This document shows positions 27,423 to 36,938 of a stretch of DNA of 64,000 bases, in pieces. This stretch comes from an uncultured Clostridia bacterium (GTDB lineage Bacteria > Bacillota > Clostridia > TANB77 > CAG-508), in contig CAKPLT010000007.1 of assembly GCA_934167755.1 (NCBI GenBank), forward strand, positions 1-64,000, written 5' to 3'. The notes beneath the pieces are model-generated. The model ran no database searches and had not been told where the DNA came from. It worked only from the letters and a program-made list of their open reading frames with translations. Position numbers and translations under genes: made by a program. How positions within the stretch are numbered: position 1 is the stretch's first letter; each line of letters opens with the position of its first letter.

Positions 27423-28092
27423 AACCACCTTTTTTATCATCTTTTACTATTACACCTTTATTTATGTGTATTACTCTTTTCTTCATTTGGTCAACAATAT
27501 CTTTTGCATGTGTTGCAACTACTACTGTTGTTCCTCTCATATTTATTTCATTTAACAAGTTCATTATATCCCATGCTGTATCTGGGTCTAAGTTTCCTGT
27601 TGGTTCGTCCGCAATTAGCATTGATGGATTGTTTACTAATGCTCTCGCTAATGCTACTCTTTGTTGTTCTCCTCCTGATAGTTCATTTGGATACATTTTT
27701 GCTTTTCCACTTAAACCTACTAATGATAATACCATTGGTACTTGTCTACGAATATGTCTTGGTGTGGCTTTTACTATATACATAGCAAATGCTACATTTT
27801 CATATACTGTTTTGTCTGGTAATAGCCTAAAGTCTTGAAATACCACACCCATACTTCTGCGTAGATATGGTACCTTTTTTTGTTTTAAAAATGTAGTATC
27901 CTTTCCATTTATGATTATGTTGCCCGATGTTGGTTCTTCTTCTTTTAAGATTAATTTTATTAGTGTTGATTTTCCACTTCCTGATGTTCCTACTAAAAAT
28001 GCAAATTCTCCTTTTTCAATTTTAAAACTTGCATTTTTTACTGCTTCTGTACCTGTTCCATATTTTTTGCTTACGTTTTTAAATTCTATCAT
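27406..28092 (-). CDS. ftsE: Cell division ATP-binding protein FtsE
   Basis: A 228-residue ABC ATPase with Walker A GTSGSGKST, signature ELSGGEQQR, Walker B MLIADEPTGNLDP and an H-loop in VVVATHA. I choose ATG 28092 (MIEFKNVSKKYG) because AAAGGAAAAAAGTAAA precedes it and it gives the usual length; the frame is open further up. It is the first gene of the ftsE-ftsX-M23-M23-ctp-pgsA block. Confidence 0.95.
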   Translation of the reverse strand: MIEFKNVSKKYGTGTEAVKNASFKIEKGEFAFLVGTSGSGKSTLIKLILKEEEPTSGNIIINGKDTTFLKQKKVPYLRRSMGVVFQDFRLLPDKTVYENVAFAMYIVKATPRHIRRQVPMVLSLVGLSGKAKMYPNELSGGEQQRVALARALVNNPSMLIADEPTGNLDPDTAWDIMNLLNEINMRGTTVVVATHAKDIVDQMKKRVIHINKGVIVKDDKKGGYDCEV

Positions 28093-28205
28093 TTTACTTT
28101 TTTCCTTTTCTTCTTTATAATTTATACATAAAGTTGCATAATATTTCATTCTTTTTAATCATATCAATAATATATTTTTTTTGCAATACTTATGGTCAAA
28201 AAATT

Positions 28206-28233
28206 AAGCAGAAAATTTTACTTTTTTCTGCTT
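28206..28233. terminator. Terminator downstream of surface protein A
   Basis: AAGCAGAAAA (28206-28215) pairs with TTTTCTGCTT (28224-28233); AATTTTTTG follows on the minus strand. Confidence 0.7.
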
Positions 28234-28273
28234 TTCTATCATTTTTCTTCTTATTTCTTCATTTTTTATTTTT

Positions 28274-28332
28274 TTACCAGTGGGGACACTCATTAATGGT
28301 AAAAATTTTTACCAGTGGAGACACTCTTTAAT
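28274..28332. repeat. Two tandem REP-like repeat units
   Basis: A complete unit (28274-28302; TTACCAGTGGGGACACT...TGGTAA) is followed by a diverged partial unit (28306-28332). The rest of the gap between ftsE and the surface protein (28093-28367) holds only the hairpin at 28206 and T-rich sequence. Confidence 0.75.
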
Positions 28333-28464
28333 TTGGAATTGACATTATTGTCCTAATTCTTGTACTTTTATTCTGTTTCTGCTGGCTTATCTTTTATTTT
28401 TGTAAAATATCCTGGTGTTTCTTCTGTGTCTATTCGTGCATATGTTGCGTCTATGTTGTTTGAA

Positions 28465-30687
28465 TTATATGTTGTTCCGGTTTCCTCCAACAATATTATT
28501 ACATCCATTAAACATATATCTTGAATCTGTTACATTTGAAGTAGTCCATCCTGTTTTATTTTCTTCATTATATTCACTTACATATATTGTTTTTAAATTA
28601 TTACAATAAGAAAACATATAAAACATAGATTCTACATTTTTGGTATTAAACTTAGTTATATCTAATTGTAGTAATTTTTTGCATTCATAGAACATAAAAT
28701 TCATATTATTTACATCACTTGTATTAAAGTTACTTAAATCTAATTTTTCTAAATTATTACAAAACCTAAACATCTCTCTCATATTGTTTACTTTACTTGT
28801 ATTAAAATTACTTATATCTAGTTTTACTAACTTACTACAACTGTAAAACATTCCCGACATATTTACCACATTACTTGTATTAAAATTACTTAAATCTAAT
28901 TCGGTTAATCCTATACAATTCCAAAACATATTTGCCATATTTGTTACTTGACTAGTATCAAAGCTATTTATATTCAATTCTGTCAATCCTCTGCAATTCT
29001 GGAACATTGCTCCCATATTAGTTACTTGGCTAGTATTAAAATTATCTACATCTAATTTAATTATGCTAGTACAATTATTAAACATATTTTGCATATTGGT
29101 TACATTACTTGTATTAAAATTACTTATATCTAGTTTTACTAACTTACTACAGCTGTAAAACATTCCTGACATATTTACCACATTACTTGTATTAAAATTA
29201 CTTAAATCTAATTTGGTTAATCCTATACAGTTCCAAAACATATTTTGCATATTGGTTACATTACTTGTATTAAAATTATTTAAGTTTAGTTCAATTAATT
29301 TATTGCATCCAGTAAACATTCCATTCATACTTGTTACTTGGCTTGTCTCAAAATTACTTATATCTAATTCGGTTAATTCTAAACAATTGAAAAACATATT
29401 TGACATATTTGTCACTTTTTCAGTATTAAAATTATTTGTATTTAATTTCTTTAATTTTTTACACCCAAAAAACATTCCTCCCATATATGTTACTTGGTCT
29501 GTTTCAAAGTTGCCAACATCTAGTTCTGTTAATCCACTACATCCTGAAAACATATTTGCCATATTTGTTACATTACTTGTATCAAAACAACTTACATCTA
29601 ACTCACTTAAACTACTGCAGTTAAAAAACATACTTGTCATATTCGTCACTTTACTTGTGTTACATTTGCCTATATTCAATTCTGTTAATCCACTACAATT
29701 ATAAAACACAGCAACCATATTACTTACTTCATTTATATTAAATTGCCTAATGTCTAGTCTGATTAATTTACTGCATCCTGCAAACATATTTGACATACTA
29801 TATATTCCAAAGGTTCCAAAATTATCAAAATCTATATTTATAAGATTATTTAAATTTCTAAACAAATGTTGCGCATTTTTATTAGCATAAATAATTTCTC
29901 GGCTCACAAAAGTTAATTCATACAGTCCATTATCATTTTCATCTGTATAATATCCTATTATACTCTCATCTTGTTTTTCTGATGCATCAAATCTCTCTAT
30001 TATTTTATCTGAATACTCTGGTTCTCTTCCTTGTTCAAATTTTATTGTTTCTATTTGTTCTCGTGTTATAGAACTAGTTAAATATTTTCCATTCGCAGTT
30101 GTTGCTAGCACCATCCTATTAGGTTCTGACATTTTAAAATTTAAATATGACTTTAATATTGTATCTTCTGGAACTTTTCCTGTTGTATCTTTATATTTGA
30201 ATGTTATATATATTTCTTTTGTCTCATTTGGTTCTATTGTTTCTCCTATTTGAAATCCTTCTTGTGTTATTTCAAATATTATATTTGCATTATCATAGAA
30301 ATCATCATCATACACTACTCCTACAAATGGTACTAGTTCTGTTGAATTATTGTGTACTGTTACTTTATATTTTATTTCTGATAATAGATTTTCTTTTGAT
30401 AATTCTATTGTGCTATTCATCATTGTTCCTAGAAAATTATTTACTTTCGAACTTACCTTGTTTGCATCCACATCACTCACATATTCTACATCTGTTATAA
30501 ATATTCCGTTTTGTGCTTCTGCTATTACTTCTCCTTCTATTTCTCCTGTTACTGATTCTATTGCTGAATATCCTATTCCCATTATCACTATTGCTATTGT
30601 TAATATTAATAACAATAGCATATTTTTACTTATTCTTCTTTTCGTAAATGTCCCCGTGTGTGTGTGTGTGTGTGTGTACAGCCTCAA
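28465..30687 (-). CDS. BspA-like leucine-rich repeat surface protein A (phase-variable start, frameshifted end)
   Basis: A 740-residue frame. After a (CA)11 tract comes TFTKRRISKN, a membrane segment (LLLLILTIAIVIMGIGYSAI), a beta-rich domain to about residue 195, then about 17 units of the DUF285-type repeat (pattern MFxNCxxLxxLDLSNFNTSNVTNM). Such proteins are surface-exposed and often mediate adhesion. The strong ribosome site (GAGAGGAAA) serves ATG 30712 (MNKWRPESLEAV), which is out of frame because of the tract length, so the gene looks switched off; the only in-frame start is a TTG (30687) without a site. At 28477 an in-frame CGG shifts the frame; skipping its C extends the protein to a stop at 28368 and matches the paralog's C-terminus (ATYARIDTEETPGYF). 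Confidence 0.85.
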   Translation of the reverse strand: MRLYTHTHTHTGTFTKRRISKNMLLLLILTIAIVIMGIGYSAIESVTGEIEGEVIAEAQNGIFITDVEYVSDVDANKVSSKVNNFLGTMMNSTIELSKENLLSEIKYKVTVHNNSTELVPFVGVVYDDDFYDNANIIFEITQEGFQIGETIEPNETKEIYITFKYKDTTGKVPEDTILKSYLNFKMSEPNRMVLATTANGKYLTSSITREQIETIKFEQGREPEYSDKIIERFDASEKQDESIIGYYTDENDNGLYELTFVSREIIYANKNAQHLFRNLNNLINIDFDNFGTFGIYSMSNMFAGCSKLIRLDIRQFNINEVSNMVAVFYNCSGLTELNIGKCNTSKVTNMTSMFFNCSSLSELDVSCFDTSNVTNMANMFSGCSGLTELDVGNFETDQVTYMGGMFFGCKKLKKLNTNNFNTEKVTNMSNMFFNCLELTELDISNFETSQVTSMNGMFTGCNKLIELNLNNFNTSNVTNMQNMFWNCIGLTKLDLSNFNTSNVVNMSGMFYSCSKLVKLDISNFNTSNVTNMQNMFNNCTSIIKLDVDNFNTSQVTNMGAMFQNCRGLTELNINSFDTSQVTNMANMFWNCIGLTELDLSNFNTSNVVNMSGMFYSCSKLVKLDISNFNTSKVNNMREMFRFCNNLEKLDLSNFNTSDVNNMNFMFYECKKLLQLDITKFNTKNVESMFYMFSYCNNLKTIYVSEYNEENKTGWTTSNVTDSRYMFNGCNNIVGGNRNNI
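30656..30677. repeat. (GT)11 microsatellite at the start of surface protein A
   Basis: Eleven GT units lie between the start codon and the membrane segment. The paralog has nine units at the same place (34770-34787). The difference of four bases changes the reading frame. Confidence 0.95.
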
Positions 30688-30731
30688 GGCTTTCAGGTCT
30701 CCATTTGTTCATATTGTATTTCCTCTCTTAT

Positions 30732-32441
30732 TTATATTTCTTCTGTCTCTATTTTGTCTTTTATTACCACTACTGTATAACACTTTAATTTTGGTATCAT
30801 TTTTATTTCTTCTGCTTGTCTATATCTTTCTATTTGGTCTTTTGCTTCTTGTTGTTTTTGTTTTAATATTTCTTGATTTTTGTCGTAATCTTCCTGTTTT
30901 ATGTATTTAAATTCTAGTAGTATTCCATACCTTTCTTGCATCTTTTCTCTTGGTACTAACAATATGTCTGCATATTCTCCTCCTACTTCTAGTTCTGATT
31001 TTACATATACTGCTCCTAGCATTCTACAAATAGAATAAAATATTACCTTTATATATTTTTCATCAAATCTTTGATAATCTCTGTTTGATAAGTTTTTTAA
31101 AAATGTTCCTAACACTTCCATTGCTTTGTCTATTTTTCCATGTATCAAAATTTCTTCACATATTTTTTCTGTATCAATTGTATCTGTTACTATGTTCGCT
31201 TTTTTGCTAATATAGTGTAAAAAATACTCACTATATATTCTTCTTATTACATCATTTGGTATTTTAAAACTACATTTACTAAATCCTTTTTTCACTATTG
31301 TTAGATATCCCAAATAAAACAATAATGACACTAATTCCTTTTCTCCAAAACTTATTTCTGCATTAAATTTTTCTGTTAATTCACTTTCTATTGGGTCTTC
31401 TGCAACTATTTTTTCTAATAATTCTATTTTATTCATACTTTGACACAGATTCATAAATGCTTCTATTTTTGTGTAATCACTTATTATATTTGTGTCTACC
31501 AATTTTTTGGGATTTTCTTTTAGCCTACAATATTCATTTAAATAATATAATGTCATATTAGAATTATATAGTTTATATTCATTTAATTTTTCGTTTTCTA
31601 TCTCGTCTGAAAATATATATCCATCATAATTTTCTTTAATAATAGGTAATAATTCTTCTTGCTTTTCTTCTGTTATTTCTAATTCTGTCATTATATATTT
31701 TACATCATTTCCGCAGAATCCTAACATATCGTTAAATTCTATATTTTTTGTTGTATCATTCGCTATATTAAATCCACTTGTTGTGCTATCTAATGTTACT
31801 GGCGCTACTCCTGTTATGAATATTCTATCTACTACTGATTCTGTTCCTTTTTTTAATATTTCATACCATTTTCTTATTTTTCCATTTTTTGATACTAAAT
31901 TCTTAAATTCATTAGTTCTAAATCCTAGTAATTCATTTGCAAAATGATCATATTCATCTATTATTACATAGATTTTTTCATTTGGTTTTTGTATATAAAA
32001 TGCTGTATATAAACTATTTAAAATTTCTTCTGCCTCTTGTTCTTCGTTTATATAAAAATCTATTTCATATCTTGACACAAATATTTTTATTGATTCTATT
32101 GTGCTGTTTTTAAATCCTTGCATCGCTCCATCTACTGTATTTGTATTTATTCCTGAAAAGTTAAATCTTAATATACAATATCTATTTTTATTTTCTGTTG
32201 GATTTTTTCCTATATATGTTTTTCCAAATAGTTCTTCAAATTTGTCTATTTTATTTTTATCGTAATAACATTCTAATGTACTTGTGAATAATGTTTTTCC
32301 AAATTTTCTTGGTCTTAAAAACATTATAGTATTATCTGCTAAATTTTCTAATTTTTCTATATACATTGTTTTGTCTACATATACTCTGTTTTCTCTTACT
32401 ATTTGTTCATAATTGCTTATTCCGTTTGGTAATTTTCTCAT
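30732..32441 (-). CDS. AAA-ATPase-like protein with PD-(D/E)XK nuclease domain (DUF1703 type)
   Basis: A 569-residue protein. The N-terminus (ISNYEQIVRENRVYVDKTMYI, then FLRPRKFGKTLF as Walker A) is the AAA-ATPase_like family, and the C-terminus (GGEYADILLVP...GILLEFKYIKQ) shows the D and ExK residues of a PD-(D/E)XK nuclease. Such proteins are multi-copy in gut bacteria; their role is unknown, with suggested links to mobile DNA or defence. ATG 32441 has GAGGT upstream; the frame is open to 32471. It sits between two paralogous surface genes, which may have duplicated around it. Confidence 0.88.
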   Translation of the reverse strand: MRKLPNGISNYEQIVRENRVYVDKTMYIEKLENLADNTIMFLRPRKFGKTLFTSTLECYYDKNKIDKFEELFGKTYIGKNPTENKNRYCILRFNFSGINTNTVDGAMQGFKNSTIESIKIFVSRYEIDFYINEEQEAEEILNSLYTAFYIQKPNEKIYVIIDEYDHFANELLGFRTNEFKNLVSKNGKIRKWYEILKKGTESVVDRIFITGVAPVTLDSTTSGFNIANDTTKNIEFNDMLGFCGNDVKYIMTELEITEEKQEELLPIIKENYDGYIFSDEIENEKLNEYKLYNSNMTLYYLNEYCRLKENPKKLVDTNIISDYTKIEAFMNLCQSMNKIELLEKIVAEDPIESELTEKFNAEISFGEKELVSLLFYLGYLTIVKKGFSKCSFKIPNDVIRRIYSEYFLHYISKKANIVTDTIDTEKICEEILIHGKIDKAMEVLGTFLKNLSNRDYQRFDEKYIKVIFYSICRMLGAVYVKSELEVGGEYADILLVPREKMQERYGILLEFKYIKQEDYDKNQEILKQKQQEAKDQIERYRQAEEIKMIPKLKCYTVVVIKDKIETEEI

Positions 32442-32532
32442 TTCTTTTACCTCTTTTCTTTGTGCTTTCACTCATTCTATTTTTTGCACTTTTTTACTTG
32501 ATTTTATTTTACTATATCACCCATTAAAATGC

Positions 32533-32595
32533 AATAATAGTTGAGCTTGTTTTTACATTTTTCTGTTAATGTATTTTCTTTACTCAACTATTATT
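32533..32595. terminator. Possible terminator after surface protein B
   Basis: AATAATAGTTGAG (32533-32545) pairs perfectly over 13 bases with CTCAACTATTATT (32583-32595), with a 37-base loop. It lies between surface protein B and the AAA gene. T's follow on the plus strand; the minus-strand tail is weaker. Confidence 0.5.
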
Positions 32596-32607
32596 TTTCG
32601 TGTATTA

Positions 32608-34822
32608 TTATTGCTCTGCATCTGTAGGCTTGTCTTTTATGTTCGTAAAATATCCTGGTGTTTCTTCTGTATCTATTCGTGCATATGTTGCATCAATATT
32701 GTTCGAATTATATGTTGTGCCATTACCTCCTGTAATGACTTGACAACCAGCAAACATATTTGTTGAACTTGTTACATTTGAAGTAGTCCATCCTGTTTTA
32801 TTCTCTTCATTATATTCACTTACATATATTGTTTTTAATTTTCGATTTCCATTGAACATATATGACATATTATTTACTTTATTAGTGTTGAAACCACTTA
32901 TGTCTAGTTCTGTTAATTCTCCACAACTTGTAAACATTTGGTCCATTGTAGTCACTTCATTTGTATTAAATTTACCTATATTAAGTTTTCTTAACGAAGC
33001 ACAATTATAAAACATACATCTCATATTTGTTACTTGACTAGTATCAAAGCTATTTATATTCAATTCTGTCAATCTTCTGCAATTCTGGAACATTGCTCCC
33101 ATATTAGTTACTTGGCTAGTATCAAAACTATTTATATTTAATTCTATCAATCCACTGCAATTAAAAAACATTTGTGCTATATTTGTTACATTTCCTGTGT
33201 CAAAATTACTTATATCTAATTTTGTTAATCCTATACAGTTCCAAAACATATTTTGCATATTGGTTACTTCACTTGTATCCCATGAGCCCAAATCTAATAC
33301 CATTAATTCTTTGCAAGAGCGAAATATTTCTTGCATATTAGTTACTTTACTTGTATTAAATCCACTTACATCTAAATCCTTTAATGATGTGCAATCACAA
33401 AATAAGTTGTATAGACTAGTAACCTTGCTCGTATCCCATCTACTTACATCTAGCTTTGTTAGTTTGCTACAGTTACAAAACATATTTGATATATCTGTTG
33501 CTTGTGACACATCCCAATTTGATATGTCTAATTTTTCTAAACTACTACATCCTTGAAATGTTCCTCCATAACCCCATCCTGTATGTCCACATATTGTTAC
33601 TTTGCTTGTATCAAAATTGCTTACATTTAATTCTACTAAATTACTACAATCTTGAAATGTTCCAAAAAGATTTGTAACATTACTTGTATTCCAGTTGCTT
33701 ACATTTAGTTCTGTAAGCCCGTCTCCACCCAGCAAACATATTTGATATGTTTGTTACTTTACTTATATCAAATTTACTCACATCTAATTTTGTTAGATTA
33801 CTACAATTATTAAACATAGCTGACATATTTGTTACCTGGCTTGTATCAAATCTCATTAAATATAATTGTTTCAAACTTTTGCTACTATTAAACATCGCCA
33901 ACATATTTTCAGTACCAAGTGTACTAAAATTATCGAACTCTATACTTATAGCATTTGTTAAATATCTAAACAAATATTTTGCATCCCTATTAGCATAAAT
34001 AATTTCCTGGCTCACAAAAGTTAATTCATACAGTCCATTGCCATCTTCATCCGTATAGTATCCTATTATACTTTCATCTTGTTTCTCTGATGCATCAAAT
34101 CTTTCCACTATTTTATCTGAATATTCAGGTTCTTTTCCCTGCTCAAACCTTATAGATTCAATTTGATTTTTAGCTATAGTGCTTGTTAAATATTTTCCTT
34201 TTTCATCTACACTTGATGCTAGCACCATCCTATTAGGTTCTGACATTTTAAAATTTAAATATGACTTTAATATTGTATCTTCTGGAACTTTTCCTGTTGT
34301 ATCTTTATATTTGAATGTTATATATATTTCTTTTGTCTCATTTGGTTCTATTGTTTCTCCTATTTGAAATCCTTCTTGTGTTATTTCAAATATTATATTT
34401 GCATTATCATAGAAATCATCATCATACACTACTCCTACAAATGGTACTAGTTCTGTTGAATTATTGTGTACTGTTACTTTATATTTTATTTCTGATAATA
34501 GATTTTCTTTTGATAATTCTATTGTGCTATTCATCATTGTTCCTAGAAAATTATTTACTTTCGAACTTACCTTGTTTGCATCCACATCACTCACATATTC
34601 TACATCTGTTATAAATATTCCGTTTTGTGCTTCTGCTATTACTTCTCCTTCTATTTCTCCTGTTACTGATTCTATTGCTGAATATCCTATTCCCATTATC
34701 ACTATTGCTATTGTTAATATTAATAACAATAGCATATTTTTACTTATTCTTCTTTTCGTAAATGTCCCCGTGTGTGTGTGTGTGTGTACAGCCCCAAGGC
34801 TTTCAGGTTTCCATTTTTCCAT
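32608..34822 (-). pseudogene. BspA-like leucine-rich repeat surface protein B, split by a +1 frameshift
   Basis: Two overlapping frames (34822-33680 and 33735-32608) make one protein. The ATG at 34822 (MEKWKPESLGAV) has AAAGAGGAAA upstream, and the (CA)9 tract keeps it in frame with the membrane segment, so the start is 'on'. The N-terminal domain is nearly identical in sequence to protein A. At about 33721 the frame runs MFAGWR then CGG; skipping the C of CGG continues as GLTELNVSNWNTSNV, in register with the repeats, through about 12 repeat units to the C-terminus TPGYFTNIKDKPTDAEQ. Without a shift, translation stops at 33680. It is either a recent pseudogene, a recoded gene, or a sequence error. 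It follows the glycosyltransferase pair. Confidence 0.8.
34770..34787. repeat. (GT)9 microsatellite at the start of surface protein B
   Basis: Nine GT units, in frame between ATG 34822 and the coding region, encoding VHTHTHTG. Compare eleven units in the paralog. Confidence 0.95.
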
Positions 34823-34872
34823 ATTATGTTTTTCCTCTTTCTTTACTTATTGTTTAGAGTAAAAAGTATATA

Positions 34873-35352
34873 TTAATTGTTATCTATAAAATCCTGTACA
34901 ATGCTTATAATTTTTCCTGTATTTTGAATATACTTTTTAGGTTGAAAGGACTCGACTTTTTGTATTGCCTCGCCTAATCGTGAAACATCTGTAACACCAA
35001 TAATGTATCCCATTTTATCAAAAGACTGTACAATATCAGTCTGATGATCATTTACATGTTCTCCATATTGTTTTAGTCTAGGCACTGCAATTACTTTTTT
35101 TCTTTTCTCTATTGAGCCAATTATAGAACCAACTCCTCCATGTGTTATTATAAAACTAGCTTGTTTTTCTAATTTTTCTAACTCATCATTTGAAATAAAA
35201 TCGATTATCTTTATATTTGTAGATTCATATTTAGTATAACCAGCCTGTACTATCACTTCTTCTTTAATTTGACCGTCTTTAATTAACTTATCAATCTCTT
35301 CTAATAATCTATGGAAACTATTATTCTGTGTTCCTAACATAACTAGTATCAT
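34873..35352 (-). CDS. Glycosyltransferase subunit, Alg13/PssE type
   Basis: A 159-residue protein equal to the C-terminal half of GT28 glycosyltransferases (UDP-sugar binding), with MLGTQNNSFHRLL at the start and the FIITHGGVGSIIGSIEKRKKVIAVPR nucleotide-sugar motif. With the Alg14-like partner it forms a two-part enzyme that transfers a sugar to a lipid-linked or polysaccharide acceptor. Its start overlaps the partner's stop by one base (TAATG). It is followed by surface protein B; whether it modifies that protein is unknown. Confidence 0.9.
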   Translation of the reverse strand: MILVMLGTQNNSFHRLLEEIDKLIKDGQIKEEVIVQAGYTKYESTNIKIIDFISNDELEKLEKQASFIITHGGVGSIIGSIEKRKKVIAVPRLKQYGEHVNDHQTDIVQSFDKMGYIIGVTDVSRLGEAIQKVESFQPKKYIQNTGKIISIVQDFIDNN

Positions 35353-35828
35353 TAGTATATCGCACCTCCATATACTGCATTTGGATAAATTTTAAGCATT
35401 TCTTCCCATTGTACAATAAATAAATCTGCAATTGGATATATTAATCTTCCTGTTGCGGTTTTTCTGTTTCTATTTGCAAATGTTTCTATATATATTATTT
35501 TACTTCCAAATATTTTTCCAAGATAGCACATAGGTCCTGCAGTATGTGTACCTGTTGTAACTATGTATTTAGGTCTTATTTTAAAATATAAATATATAGT
35601 TTTTAAACACAAATAAAAATATACAAAAATATATCTAAATATTTTTTTTCTTGTTCCATATGGTAAATATGAAATTCTTTCACCATATTTTTCTTTTGCA
35701 CTTTTGGTTGCATTATCTTTTTCTGTTATTATATGATAATCGTATTTTTCAAATAACGGACTTAGTTGTTGTAATTCATTAAAATGTCCACCAGTACTTG
35801 ATATAAATAATACTTTTTTCTTGTTCAC
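35352..35828 (-). CDS. Glycosyltransferase membrane subunit, Alg14/PssD type
   Basis: A 158-residue partner with FISSTGGHFNELQQL at the N-terminus, a hydrophobic stretch (FVYFYLCLKTIYLYF) for membrane attachment, and YIVTTGTHTAGPMCYLG. This is the membrane-anchor half that recruits the Alg13-like catalytic half; together they resemble capsule or exopolysaccharide enzymes Cps14F/G. The ribosome site is GGAGAAAAAAG. Only these two capsule-type genes are present here. Confidence 0.9.
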   Translation of the reverse strand: MNKKKVLFISSTGGHFNELQQLSPLFEKYDYHIITEKDNATKSAKEKYGERISYLPYGTRKKIFRYIFVYFYLCLKTIYLYFKIRPKYIVTTGTHTAGPMCYLGKIFGSKIIYIETFANRNRKTATGRLIYPIADLFIVQWEEMLKIYPNAVYGGAIY

Positions 35829-35891
35829 TTTTTTCTCCTATTTTTATATTATAGTGTTATTTTACTATACCATTTGTTAAATTGCAATAAA

Positions 35892-35940
35892 AGAAGAACA
35901 AATAAGAAAAATTTTCAATTTTTCTTTAATTTGTTCTCTT
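35892..35940 (-). terminator. Terminator after xer recombinase
   Basis: A long stem: AGAACAAAT and AAGAAAAATT pair with AATTTTTCTT and ATTTGTTCT across a short loop, with T-rich sequence after it on the minus strand. Confidence 0.8.
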
Positions 35941-35947
35941 CATTCTT

Positions 35948-36829
35948 TTATGCTCTTGGATGAGCTTTTTTATAAATATTTTTTAAAGATTCGTCTTGAA
36001 ATTGCATATATACTTGTGTTGATAAAATATCTGAATGTCCAAGCATTGTTTGAATTGATTTTAAATCTGCTCCATTTTGTAATAAATGTGTTGCAAATGA
36101 ATGTCTTAAAACATGTGGTGTTATATCTTTTTCTATATGAGCTTGTTCTTTATAATATTTGATAATTTTCCAAAAACCTTGTCTTGTTAAACGATCTCCA
36201 TTTACATTTACAAATAATGCTTTTTCGTTTTCATCTTTTAACATTGTATTTCTCGCATTAACCATATAGTCTTTTAAAGCTTTTAAAGACATATTTCCAA
36301 TTGGAACTGTTCTTTCTTTTTTCCCATTTCTACATATTGCATATCCTGTTTCTAAATTTATATCATCTACATTTAGTGAAATGATTTCTGTAACTCTCAT
36401 TCCTGTCGCATATGCAAATTCAAGCATTGCTTTATCTCTTGTTCCCTTTAAATTTACATTTTTAGGTTGGTCAAGCAATAATGCAACTTCATTTGATGTT
36501 AATACGCTTGGTACTCTTTTTTCTATTTTAGGTGATTGAATTCCATCTGTTGGGTCGCTATTAATTGTTTTATTTTTTGTTTCATATTGATAAAATGACC
36601 TTATTGATGCTAACCCTCTTGAAATTGTTGATGGCTTTTTTCCTATTTCTTGCATATGATTTATATATGTTTTTATTCCTTCATCTGTTAATTCAGTATA
36701 TTTTTCTTCATTATCTTGTAAGTATTTTTCAAATTGCTTTAAATCTCTTTTATATGATTGAAGTGTATTTACAGACACTTTCTTTTCATTCTCTAAAAAT
36801 CCAAAAAATAAGTTTAATTGTTCTTCCAT
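35948..36829 (-). CDS. xerD: Tyrosine recombinase, XerC/XerD family
   Basis: A 293-residue tyrosine recombinase. The N-terminal SAM-like core-binding domain is followed by the catalytic domain with Arg in ATGMRVTEI, Lys in GKKERTVPIG, HxxR as HVLRHSFATHLL, the LGHSDILSTQVY helix and the nucleophile Tyr in TQVYMQF. It is most likely the chromosomal dimer-resolution enzyme acting at dif. ATG 36829 has AGGTGG at 8 bases; an in-frame GTG at 36841 overlaps this site. Located beside spoIIM as in many Clostridia and Bacilli. Confidence 0.93.
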   Translation of the reverse strand: MEEQLNLFFGFLENEKKVSVNTLQSYKRDLKQFEKYLQDNEEKYTELTDEGIKTYINHMQEIGKKPSTISRGLASIRSFYQYETKNKTINSDPTDGIQSPKIEKRVPSVLTSNEVALLLDQPKNVNLKGTRDKAMLEFAYATGMRVTEIISLNVDDINLETGYAICRNGKKERTVPIGNMSLKALKDYMVNARNTMLKDENEKALFVNVNGDRLTRQGFWKIIKYYKEQAHIEKDITPHVLRHSFATHLLQNGADLKSIQTMLGHSDILSTQVYMQFQDESLKNIYKKAHPRA

Positions 36830-36938
36830 TTTTTCCCCCACCTATGATTATTTTTTTATATTATTTATTTTACATAACTGATATACTCTTATGTTATATC
36901 AAATTTTTTATAAAAAGTAAATAGATTTTACATATTTT

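Noticed and set aside
28700..29760. Regularly spaced near-identical 70-75 bp units, at first sight like a CRISPR or satellite array.
   Set aside because: They are codons of the DUF285 leucine-rich repeats; spacing is a multiple of three and the frame is open.
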